Shown: positions 8,626-16,507 of the stretch, piece after piece
Layout of the letters: each line of letters begins with the position of its first letter
Numbering within the stretch: position 1 is the stretch's first letter
Position numbers and translations under genes: made by a program
From: Saprospiraceae bacterium
GTDB lineage: Bacteria > Bacteroidota > Bacteroidia > Chitinophagales > Saprospiraceae
Assembly (NCBI GenBank): GCA_020631235.1
Contig: JAHDHQ010000010.1
Coordinates: 1 to 64,000, forward strand
Reading direction: 5' to 3'
Length of the DNA stretch: 64,000 nucleotides
The notes under the pieces: model-generated
Databases searched by the model: none
What the model was told of the DNA's origin: nothing
Seen by the model: only the letters and a program-made list of their open reading frames with translations

Positions 8626-9705
8626 ATGAAAAAACTATTAGAACAAGCCTATAAAGGCAAAAAAGTATATGTTACAGGACATACTGGTTTTAAAGGGTCT
8701 TGGCTAATAAAGTGGTTGGATATGCTCGGAGCCGAAGTTAAAGGATATGCTTTGGAGCCAGATCATGAAGATGGTCACTATAATGTAATCGATGGTGATA
8801 AACTTTGCGATTCTGAAATCGGCAACATCAATGATTTAGCCAATCTGACTGCTAGTATTGAAACATTTCAACCAGATTTTATTTTTCATTTAGCCGCACA
8901 AGCTTTAGTGCGAGACTCCTATGAAGACCCTATTGGTACTTACCAAACCAATGTTATAGGTACGGGCAACGTCATTCTTGCGAGCAAGACATTGGACAAA
9001 CCATGCCATCTAATACTCATTACAACGGATAAAGTATATCACAACAACGAATGGGAATATCCATATAGAGAAACAGATCGCTTAGGTGGTTACGATCCTT
9101 ACAGTAGCAGTAAAGCTTGCTCGGAATTGATTGCGAGTTCATTTACCCAGTCGTTTCTTAACATAGATGCATATAAAACCCACAATAAACAAGTAGCCAC
9201 TGCAAGAGCCGGTAATGTAATCGGTGGTGGAGACTGGGCAAAAGGTCGCATTATCCCAGATATTATCAAAGGGATAGATCAAGGCAAGAATGTGGAATTA
9301 CGTAATCCTGGAGCTGTAAGACCATGGCAACACGTCTTGGAGCCTTTATCCGGCTATTTAGTCTTAGGAGCAAAAATGGCCTTACATCCGCTTAAATATA
9401 ACGAAGCATGGAATTTTGGTCCTGAAAATAAACAGTTCCTAACCGTAGAAGATTTAACCAAAATTTGCATTAGAATTTGGGGGCAAGGTCATTACACGAC
9501 GCCGGATTCTAGTCATGAGCCACACGAAGCAAAAATGCTGCAACTTGACATCAGTAAAGCCAAATTGTACTTAGCTTGGAAACCAAGACTCAATGATGTG
9601 CAAACTTTTGAATATACCATCGAGTGGTACAAGCGTTTTTATGAATCCAGAGAAGCTGCAGCTGCATTAAGTGAGGCACAGATTCAAAGCTACATGAATC
9701 TTTAA
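8626..9705 (+). CDS. rfbG: CDP-glucose 4,6-dehydratase
   Basis: This 359-residue extended SDR converts CDP-glucose to CDP-4-keto-6-deoxyglucose. The N-terminal signature TGHTGFKGSWL, with the Gly-x-x-Gly-x-x-Gly dinucleotide loop and the FKGSW extension, is diagnostic for RfbG. The catalytic YxxxK appears as YSSSK, just after a proline- and tyrosine-rich segment. It starts immediately after the rfbF stop and ends one base before the reductase gene. No rfbH (3-dehydrase) follows, so the product may be a 6-deoxy rather than a 3,6-dideoxy sugar unless rfbH lies elsewhere. Confidence 0.96.
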   Translation: MKKLLEQAYKGKKVYVTGHTGFKGSWLIKWLDMLGAEVKGYALEPDHEDGHYNVIDGDKLCDSEIGNINDLANLTASIETFQPDFIFHLAAQALVRDSYEDPIGTYQTNVIGTGNVILASKTLDKPCHLILITTDKVYHNNEWEYPYRETDRLGGYDPYSSSKACSELIASSFTQSFLNIDAYKTHNKQVATARAGNVIGGGDWAKGRIIPDIIKGIDQGKNVELRNPGAVRPWQHVLEPLSGYLVLGAKMALHPLKYNEAWNFGPENKQFLTVEDLTKICIRIWGQGHYTTPDSSHEPHEAKMLQLDISKAKLYLAWKPRLNDVQTFEYTIEWYKRFYESREAAAALSEAQIQSYMNL

Positions 9706-9706
9706 G

Positions 9707-10600
9707 GTGAAGCGATTATTAATCACAGGGGGAACAGGTTTTTTAGGCAGACATTTATGCCAGCATCTATTAAGATTAGGCCATCAGCTATACCTCTTAG
9801 TTCGTCCCAGTTCTGATACATCTTCATTTGTCAATGAAGGCGATTTGATTCATTTTTTCGAGCAAGATCAAATGGCACATTTATTTGAAGGCGATGAATC
9901 CATAAACTTAGATGGAATCATACATGTGGCTACAGATTATGGAAGACATGGGGAAAAAGACGTGGTTTTTGACGTCAATTACCAATTACCTAAGTCACTG
10001 TTGCAATTAGCAATTAACAAGGAGATTCCATCTTTCATCAATATTGATTCATTCAGTAGTTTGATAAAAAACTATCCTTATTTACCCCACTATCATGCAT
10101 CGAAAAATGCATTTTTAGCTGAGGCAAAACGCATGATTACAGGTTTATATCCTAAATCATTTAGTACTTTGAGATTGCATCATTTATATGGAACTCATGA
10201 TGACGATCGTAAATTTATTCCATTTATAATTCAAAGTCTTTTATCTAATAAGGAAAGTATAGATCTAACTGCTGGCACTCAAAAACGAGATTTTATATTT
10301 GCATTAGATGTTGTTTCTGCTATAGAAACAGTTTTAAAATCTTGTCCGTCTGGCATACAAGAGTACGAGGTAGGTAATGGCCAATGTTACTCAATCCGTG
10401 AGTTTGTTGAATCAGTTAAAAGAGAGGCAAAAAATAAAACTACTACTTTAAATTTTGGGGCGTTGCCTACAAGAGAAAATGAGCTTATGGTAGCCGTCGC
10501 CAATAATTTAGATTTAATAAAATTAGGATGGAGTCCAGCCTATCCATTAGAACAAGGTATTCAGGCTACTATAGATTATTACAGAGACAAAATGTCTTAA
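9707..10600 (+). CDS. NAD-dependent epimerase/reductase, RfbJ-like CDP-sugar synthase
   Basis: The 297-residue extended SDR has GGTGFLG at 8-14 and the catalytic YHASK. From remembered RfbJ sequences, segments such as IIHVATDYG, KRDFIFALDVV and the C-terminal ENELMVAVANN strongly recall CDP-abequose synthase. The likely reaction is reduction of the 4-keto group of the CDP-sugar made by RfbG. The start is GTG, one base after the rfbG stop, and an ATG start would lose the dinucleotide-binding strand. Because rfbH is absent here, the exact sugar (abequose-type or a plain 6-deoxyhexose) cannot be assigned. Confidence 0.88.
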   Translation: MKRLLITGGTGFLGRHLCQHLLRLGHQLYLLVRPSSDTSSFVNEGDLIHFFEQDQMAHLFEGDESINLDGIIHVATDYGRHGEKDVVFDVNYQLPKSLLQLAINKEIPSFINIDSFSSLIKNYPYLPHYHASKNAFLAEAKRMITGLYPKSFSTLRLHHLYGTHDDDRKFIPFIIQSLLSNKESIDLTAGTQKRDFIFALDVVSAIETVLKSCPSGIQEYEVGNGQCYSIREFVESVKREAKNKTTTLNFGALPTRENELMVAVANNLDLIKLGWSPAYPLEQGIQATIDYYRDKMS

Positions 10601-10627
10601 TTTCGCACAAAGATAGAAAATCATCAT

Positions 10628-11692
10628 ATGCTTTATAAACCATCATTTACTTACCTGATAGAAGCACAAAACTTAAATAAGTATTGTGAAATACATACAG
10701 ATATAAGTGAACAAGCTGTTAAGTTGCATTTAAATGCTCCAGGTGAAAATCAACCAAAAGTAAAATACAAGTTTGATTGGTTAGCTTCAGGCTCACAAAT
10801 GATCAGTATATTTTATTCCGTAAAAAACCCTCGATTTCCGAAGCTAGAGCTGAAGGTTGAAATATTCGATCAGGATAATAATAGTTTAGGTATTTATAGC
10901 AAAAAGAATTTGTCCTTTGGTGATCATCATCAAACCATTAATTTAAAAAAATCCGTAGAAGTTGGTTTTATTACGTGGGAAATGGTAGCTGGGAATTCTC
11001 ATTTTGGATCAGGGGTGTTTATTAGCAATATCATTTTTTACAAGCAAAACCCTCTAACCAATTTAGCTAACAAATATGGGTCAGATAAAGGTAGTGAGGT
11101 CTTCTATGGTGCCAGTCCACACATGTATACAGATATATATCATCAATATCTAAATAAATTTAGAAAGCAGTCTTTTAATCTGCTGGAAATAGGTCTAGAT
11201 TCTAAAACCTACCATACTGGGCAAAGCGAAGATGCACCATCATTATTTATGTGGAGAGATTACTTTCCTAAAGCGACTATTTATGGTATGGATATTAATG
11301 AGTACTCCATACTAGACAAAGAAGAAAGAATTCAGTTTTATAGAGCAAACCAATCTTCGCGAAGAGAGTTAGATGCATTCAAAGAAAAGTATAACAAAAC
11401 TTTTAAAATTATAATAGATGATGCTTCCCATGCTTCTTCTCACCAGCAAATAGGTTTAGCTAAGCTTCTTCCAATGGTAGAAAAAGGAGGTTTTTATATT
11501 ATAGAAGATTTATTCTGGCAACCTTTCAAAGAAGAAGCTACCACTTTGGATTTGTTTACAAGATTTAAACATTCTGGAAAATTTTCTTCGCCTTTCTTAA
11601 CTGATGAAGAAAACGATTACATAGAGAAGAATGTGAAAAACTTTAGAATCCAAAAAGCAGCTGTTAGTGAAATTTTAATTATTGAAATGTAG
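10628..11692 (+). CDS. Two-domain protein with C-terminal class I SAM methyltransferase
   Basis: The 354-residue protein has a beta-rich N-terminal domain (about 1-135) with no recognised family. A methyltransferase-like domain follows that begins with the motif KYGSDKG and contains NLLEIGLD, then WRDYFP and IYGMDI, and IIIDDASHA. That succession is typical of the macrolide O-methyltransferase / cephalosporin-hydroxylase-like group often seen in glycan clusters. The N-terminal domain may bind the glycan, which is inference. It lies 27 bases after the CDP-sugar genes, and its last 14 bases overlap the convergent gene at 11679-12686. Confidence 0.8.
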   Translation: MLYKPSFTYLIEAQNLNKYCEIHTDISEQAVKLHLNAPGENQPKVKYKFDWLASGSQMISIFYSVKNPRFPKLELKVEIFDQDNNSLGIYSKKNLSFGDHHQTINLKKSVEVGFITWEMVAGNSHFGSGVFISNIIFYKQNPLTNLANKYGSDKGSEVFYGASPHMYTDIYHQYLNKFRKQSFNLLEIGLDSKTYHTGQSEDAPSLFMWRDYFPKATIYGMDINEYSILDKEERIQFYRANQSSRRELDAFKEKYNKTFKIIIDDASHASSHQQIGLAKLLPMVEKGGFYIIEDLFWQPFKEEATTLDLFTRFKHSGKFSSPFLTDEENDYIEKNVKNFRIQKAAVSEILIIEM

Positions 11693-12686
11693 CTAAAGGA
11701 AGCTCTAAAGCTTTAGCTATCATCTCTGTTGCTCTCACTGCTCCCAGAGCATTTAAGTGGTCATGATTACGGTATAATAGATCAATGTCTACCTTTTTTG
11801 ATAAATCAATATGATGAACGTGCTGATTTTTAGTGATTCGCTTCACAGTGTTTGTATACTTTTGTTTGACCTTTTTTGGAACTTTTGCAAGATAGTCTCT
11901 ATGCATAGGCATACTTACCAAATACAAATCGATTTGTTTTCTTTTTGTATAGGCTACTAATTTCCGCATGAACTCCAATGAAGAAAGTGAGAGGCCTTCG
12001 GAAGACTTGTAATTGAAATGCACATCCGTTATTTTATCCAATTTTTTCCTCGCCTTATTGAGTTTTAAGTTTGGTAAATCATTAATAGCATAGGAGGTTC
12101 TAATCAAAGAGTCTACTTTACTTTCATCAATATCAAATGAGAGTTTCTTTTCAATAAACGGATACACTTTATTAGTTCTAAATAAATTAGCGATATATTG
12201 AATATTGGGTACAATTATATTCTTACTATAATTGACAATTAACGACTGCCAATCTGGCTTAATCGATTTTAATTCGTCATACGCAATGATGGGGTAAGAA
12301 CGTTTAAACATTTCTCCTCGCCATCTTGGATCATTAAAAAAATAATTATTAATAGTAGAAAGGTTATTATACGAAAAACCAACCACTAATTTATCTATTT
12401 GTGGGTTGTTATCAACAATATGCCGTGCTTTCAGAAAACTAATAGCTAATGGTTCGAATGCTTGTCCTACATTTATAGAGTTAGGTATCATCTTGAAAAT
12501 AACACCTCCCTTTATATGGGAGTCCCCTAAAAATACAGTCTTAATATTTGAATCTAATATATAAGGTTGAGCGTCGATTACAATCCTATTAACAATCGAA
12601 CAAATAGATAAAACTACCCATAAGGCAATTCCAAATAACAATAATTTTTTAAAGTAAAATCGAAACCCGTCCTTATTCATTTTCAT
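11679..12686 (-). CDS. SGNH-like membrane-anchored protein of polysaccharide operon
   Basis: This is a 335-residue protein with one N-terminal membrane segment (about 13-33) and an extracytoplasmic domain. LGDSH at 53-57 fits the SGNH nucleophile block, and HDHLNALGA near 308-316 fits the C-terminal histidine block, although the usual Asp three residues before the His appears to be Asn. It resembles the MBOAT partner at 2086-3093 in length and layout but is not clearly homologous along its length. It is the last gene of the nine-gene run and overlaps the upstream methyltransferase by one base. It may add or remove an acyl group on the glycan. Confidence 0.7.
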   Translation of the reverse strand: MKMNKDGFRFYFKKLLLFGIALWVVLSICSIVNRIVIDAQPYILDSNIKTVFLGDSHIKGGVIFKMIPNSINVGQAFEPLAISFLKARHIVDNNPQIDKLVVGFSYNNLSTINNYFFNDPRWRGEMFKRSYPIIAYDELKSIKPDWQSLIVNYSKNIIVPNIQYIANLFRTNKVYPFIEKKLSFDIDESKVDSLIRTSYAINDLPNLKLNKARKKLDKITDVHFNYKSSEGLSLSSLEFMRKLVAYTKRKQIDLYLVSMPMHRDYLAKVPKKVKQKYTNTVKRITKNQHVHHIDLSKKVDIDLLYRNHDHLNALGAVRATEMIAKALELPLATFQ

Positions 12687-13321
12687 TAAGCATGAACAAA
12701 TTCGAAGACAGCAGAATGCTTAAACAATTCTTCATCTTCTTTGACTATTTTAAAGCCGTTTTGGACAACAAGACAACGCATTAAATCAGGATTGTTTCTT
12801 GCAAAACCCACGTTTTTTTGAGCACCTACTTTATTTTGATCAGCAAAATGTAAAACTGCTTTACCAGTCGGTTTAAGTGCTTTCTTTATAGAACGCAAAT
12901 AATAAAAAACATCCAACGGATCTATATGCACAAATACATCATGTGAAAAAACCAAGTCTAGAGAGCTATCCTCAACCCCTGGAAAATCGGTGCCATTTGT
13001 CTGAACAAATTCAATGTTTTGATCATCTTGGAATCTTTTTATACACAACTTTAACATTATCTCATTGACATCTAAAGCATACAGTTTTTTACATCCTTTG
13101 AGATATTGAGTCCATCTTCCTCCGCCACATCCAATTTCTAAGCCCACCAAATTTGGTGAAACATTAGGCAGTAGAAAAGTATCTCTAAATTTCTTTAAAT
13201 GAGCCTTTTCTTCTGGATTCCCCCAATGATTGCCATAGTGACCAAACTCCTCTTGTTTTTTATCTAAAAACCATTCTGCATTTTCGGTCCACTTCTTTTT
13301 ATTCCACTTAACATCAGGCAT
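12686..13321 (-). CDS. Class I SAM methyltransferase, paralogue A
   Basis: The 211-residue protein has the SAM motif LEIGCGGGRW, the acidic strand-2 end ALDVN, and a conserved VFVHIDPL segment. It aligns end to end with the neighbouring gene at 13324-13959, also 211 residues, sharing blocks such as GGGRWTQYL, VFVHIDPL and RNNPDLM. The pair therefore arose by tandem duplication. Two bases separate the two genes. The setting, downstream of three sulfotransferases and glycosyltransferases, points to sugar O-methylation, possibly of different positions or residues. Substrate specificity cannot be read from the sequence. Confidence 0.87.
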   Translation of the reverse strand: MPDVKWNKKKWTENAEWFLDKKQEEFGHYGNHWGNPEEKAHLKKFRDTFLLPNVSPNLVGLEIGCGGGRWTQYLKGCKKLYALDVNEIMLKLCIKRFQDDQNIEFVQTNGTDFPGVEDSSLDLVFSHDVFVHIDPLDVFYYLRSIKKALKPTGKAVLHFADQNKVGAQKNVGFARNNPDLMRCLVVQNGFKIVKEDEELFKHSAVFEFVHA

Positions 13322-13323
13322 AC

Positions 13324-13959
13324 TTATCTTTTTTTAGGTACAAAAACGAATAATGATGAATGAGCAAAATTGTGCTCTCTTATAATTTTAAACCCATTAT
13401 ACTCAACCATGGCTTTCATAAGATCTGGGTTATTTCTAGAAAAACCTTCATTTTTCTGAGCCGCTTCTGTATTCTGGTCAGAAAACTGAATAGCCACTTT
13501 GGCTGTAGGTTTTAATAGAGGCTTTAAGTTTTTTAGAATATAAAAAATTTCCAATGGATCTATATGTACAAAAACACCATAACTAAAAACAAAATCAATT
13601 GATCTTAATGCAACATCAGGATAGTCTGTGCCATTAGACAACACATATTGCATATTATTTCTATCCTTAAAGCGATCTTTTAACAAACCAATCATTTTAG
13701 GATTGATATCAGAAGCAATACATTTACCAAATTCACACAAATATTGAGTCCATCTTCCTCCGCCTGAGCCGATTTCCAGGGCTGTGTGATTCTTATTGAC
13801 ATAAGGAAGCAAATATTTTTCTACTAAGACTTTTAGATGGCCTTTATTTTCTGGAAGGCCCCAGTGGTCTCCATAAAACTCACCTGTTTTGCCCTTCAAT
13901 TTTCGGTCAAAAAAACCTATGTTATCTGACCATACTTCAATGTTTTTTTCTACTTTCAT
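13324..13959 (-). CDS. Class I SAM methyltransferase, paralogue B
   Basis: This is the second copy of the tandem methyltransferase pair, 211 residues, with LEIGSGGGRW as SAM loop, SDINP at the end of strand 2 and VFVHIDPL after motif II. Divergence from paralogue A is spread through the protein, including the C-terminus, so the two probably have distinct specificities rather than being redundant. It lies nine bases downstream of the sulfotransferase at 13969-14985. In ABC-exported O-antigens a methyl group on the non-reducing end can stop chain growth, so one of the pair could be a chain-capping enzyme; this is inference. Confidence 0.87.
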   Translation of the reverse strand: MKVEKNIEVWSDNIGFFDRKLKGKTGEFYGDHWGLPENKGHLKVLVEKYLLPYVNKNHTALEIGSGGGRWTQYLCEFGKCIASDINPKMIGLLKDRFKDRNNMQYVLSNGTDYPDVALRSIDFVFSYGVFVHIDPLEIFYILKNLKPLLKPTAKVAIQFSDQNTEAAQKNEGFSRNNPDLMKAMVEYNGFKIIREHNFAHSSLFVFVPKKR

Positions 13960-13968
13960 TTTTTTCTT

Positions 13969-14985
13969 TTAAAAGCTTAACATTCTTGACCATAAATCAA
14001 GTCTTGAATGTTTTGTTTTATGACCAATCCTAGCCATGGAATAATCGTCAATCTTAAATGAATCAGTATTGAACTCAATGCCTCTTTTGGATCTTTGAGC
14101 AATTCCTCTCACCACTCTCCAATTCGTTATGATTCGATCAATTTGCTTTTCATCATCTTTCCTGACCAATTGGACAAAAAACCAACCGACATCCGGATAT
14201 TCATAATCATCAAATATTTCAAAATGAATGTAAGCATCCTCACCTCTACGCACTAATTCAAAGTCAAAAGCTCTCACCAAGGGATCTTGAAATACTTTTG
14301 GGTATACATTTTCATATCGATAATCAAATAATGCTAAATCTTTAGCATACTTTTTTTCAATAATCTTAACCATTTTAGCATTATAATATCTAGAATAGTG
14401 TTTATGAATACTGGTATTCCCAAAATGGGGCAGGTTTTCGAAAGGAATTTTTACTATAGATTTTAAACGTTTAAAGTCTTCGTTTATATTCTCTAATTTA
14501 CCACAAAAATCAAATAATTCATTTCCTTTTTTATCAAACAAAGTTACATGTTGTGGTCTAAAATGTTCTTCCATGTATTCTTCAGGAATCTTTTCTAGCT
14601 TCCTCACATATTCTTCGAAAGTCATCCCTCCATAAAACTCATCTCCATAAAAAACATTCAGAATTCGATGTGCACCATTAGTGACTTGGGCATTATTAAT
14701 ATCCTTGGATCCCAGAATTTTACTTTTATAGGCGGATAAAACTCGACTAAAAGGATTTCTAACAAAGGTGAAAATGAAATGATCTGCAAAGTCATCACGT
14801 GTCTGCATAGATTGTTTGGGAACCTCTTTATGCACCATGTGTTTTGGAATGTCCATTCCCAACACTTTAGAAAATTCAAATTTGATTGTGGAACATCCTG
14901 CTTTAGGAATAGGAATATATCCAAGTTTGTGCTCACTCAGCACTACAATTTTAGTATTACTATCTAATTGTCTTAAAACTTCCAT
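13969..14985 (-). CDS. Sulfotransferase, carbohydrate type (Sulfotransfer_2-like)
   Basis: The 338-residue protein has PKAGCST at 27-33 as the 5'-phosphosulfate loop and FVRNPFSRVLSAY from about 75 as the 3'-phosphate segment, with Arg76 and Ser80. This is the pattern of the carbohydrate sulfotransferase family that includes chondroitin and HNK-1 enzymes (PF03567-like). About 100 residues after the catalytic core (from roughly residue 235) form an extra, beta-rich tail of unknown role. The start overlaps the stop region of the upstream sulfotransferase by 13 bases. The likely substrate is the locus glycan. Confidence 0.85.
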   Translation of the reverse strand: MEVLRQLDSNTKIVVLSEHKLGYIPIPKAGCSTIKFEFSKVLGMDIPKHMVHKEVPKQSMQTRDDFADHFIFTFVRNPFSRVLSAYKSKILGSKDINNAQVTNGAHRILNVFYGDEFYGGMTFEEYVRKLEKIPEEYMEEHFRPQHVTLFDKKGNELFDFCGKLENINEDFKRLKSIVKIPFENLPHFGNTSIHKHYSRYYNAKMVKIIEKKYAKDLALFDYRYENVYPKVFQDPLVRAFDFELVRRGEDAYIHFEIFDDYEYPDVGWFFVQLVRKDDEKQIDRIITNWRVVRGIAQRSKRGIEFNTDSFKIDDYSMARIGHKTKHSRLDLWSRMLSF

Positions 14986-15752
14986 TGGACTTCATAATCA
15001 AATTTGCGCCAAACATTATTGGTCACATTCTTAAATTCATCTGTAATAAGACTTTGATCTACTTCTCCCCAGCGATCTATTTTTGTGTTTTTGTTTTTTA
15101 CTACCTTTTCTGCTACCTCTGTACCATTATCATGTCCCTTGACTGACCAATTCTTTTTAAATGCGTCCAAAGTTTGTGGGTGAAATGGGATGCCAAGATA
15201 GTTAAATAATTTTCTCACCTCTCCTTCAGGATCAGCCATCAAGGTTGTATATTCTACACCATAGTTAACCCTTGACTTTGGATGGTCAATGATCTTAGCC
15301 ACCAAATAATGGGAATAAATCAATGACTTTTGTGGTCTTCCCCACCAGTCTACACTAGATATGATCACATCATATGGTTGCCTTAAAACAGTAAAACAGG
15401 GTGCATGTGGATATATTAAGTCAAATACATTCCAATACCAATCGCAAAAATCGTCGACAGTCTTGAAATTACTATGTACAATCGGAGCACCTATAGGTTT
15501 ATGAAACCAATATTTTTCTTTGCTCGGATACAAATGCATAAACATGCTTCGAATAACCTCAGGTATTTCACTTTTTTTAGTTTGAGGTAAACTGCTTGCT
15601 ATAGCGTAATAGGTACTTTGAATTAAATTTACCGTTTCTCCTATGTAAGTGCAATCTGGATGCGCTTTAAACACTTGTGATAAAAGTGATGTGCCAGATC
15701 TACCATTACCGATCAAGGTAATAGGAGATAAAATGTTTGTCCAATTTGGCAT
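14973..15752 (-). CDS. Sulfotransferase family protein (Sulfotransfer_1/3-like)
   Basis: The 259-residue protein begins with the PAPS loop IGNGRSGTS (14-22), and the second PAPS segment is LRQPYDVIISS. It is of a different family from its immediate downstream neighbour (PKAGCST type), so the adjacent pair is not a duplication. It overlaps that neighbour by 13 bases and follows the GT2 gene by 13 bases. It is presumed to sulfate a sugar of the polymer or its lipid-linked precursor, from context only. Confidence 0.85.
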   Translation of the reverse strand: MPNWTNILSPITLIGNGRSGTSLLSQVFKAHPDCTYIGETVNLIQSTYYAIASSLPQTKKSEIPEVIRSMFMHLYPSKEKYWFHKPIGAPIVHSNFKTVDDFCDWYWNVFDLIYPHAPCFTVLRQPYDVIISSVDWWGRPQKSLIYSHYLVAKIIDHPKSRVNYGVEYTTLMADPEGEVRKLFNYLGIPFHPQTLDAFKKNWSVKGHDNGTEVAEKVVKNKNTKIDRWGEVDQSLITDEFKNVTNNVWRKFDYEVQWKF

Positions 15753-15765
15753 AATGTTGTATTGA

Positions 15766-16503
15766 TCAGTTATCCTTCATTGAGAACAAATCATTTGGTG
15801 TAACCAAACAATAGTTCTTATTTGTGTCTTGTAACATTGAACCTTCTTCTTTCTTTCGAATAAAATGACAGGTATGTTTAGCCGTTTTGTGTACTATGTT
15901 TTTCTTTATAGTCCTGCAATTCCAGTTCCAATCTTCAAAACCAAACCCTTCCTTTATTTTATTCTTTGCATAAGGAGTGCTTTGATAAACACTTTTCTTA
16001 CTAAATGACAAAGCTGTCCAATAGTTATTTATCCTTAAGAAATCTAAATCAAATTCGGCACTCTCCATATCAGTATGGAAGAATAAATGGTTCTCTTTAC
16101 CAAATATAATATTCACTTCAGGATGAACAACTATATCATCTTCTCTACTTTCTGACAACTCATAACATCTCCATATCCAATCTTCTCCCCATAGATCATC
16201 TCCATCTATAAAAGTAAGATATTTTCCACTAGCAATTTCTACTCCATGATTACGACTTAATCCTAGATCCTTATAGGATATTTTGTGTGCATCAAATCCA
16301 AATTGAGTTGAATAGCTATTCACAAGTGTTTCAGTTTCTGCATCTGGGTTATCCAAAAGCAATATAACTTCTGTTCGTATACCTTTTTCGTTTGCTTTTA
16401 GTACAGCTTCATGAACAGACCTCAAAGTGGGGTAAGCTATCAATCCTTCCGCATGTAGATTGACCAGCACACTTACGTCTACATCTTTTTTAGTTTCTGC
16501 CAT
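15766..16503 (-). CDS. GT2 glycosyltransferase
   Basis: This 245-residue GT-A enzyme begins VSVLVNLHAEG, with the acidic nucleotide-sugar residues LLLDNPD and a metal-binding DGDD (in FIDGDDLWGEDW). The C-terminal half is short and has no membrane segment, so it is probably a soluble or peripheral transferase. It lies between the large repeat-bearing glycosyltransferase (four bases upstream) and a sulfotransferase. Donor and acceptor cannot be assigned. Confidence 0.88.
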   Translation of the reverse strand: MAETKKDVDVSVLVNLHAEGLIAYPTLRSVHEAVLKANEKGIRTEVILLLDNPDAETETLVNSYSTQFGFDAHKISYKDLGLSRNHGVEIASGKYLTFIDGDDLWGEDWIWRCYELSESREDDIVVHPEVNIIFGKENHLFFHTDMESAEFDLDFLRINNYWTALSFSKKSVYQSTPYAKNKIKEGFGFEDWNWNCRTIKKNIVHKTAKHTCHFIRKKEEGSMLQDTNKNYCLVTPNDLFSMKDN

Positions 16504-16507
16504 TGGA

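Noticed and set aside
11691-11718. Inverted repeat at the convergent ends of the methyltransferase and SGNH genes
   Set aside because: The eight-base stem is perfect, but neither strand has a T run after it, so I did not call it a terminator.
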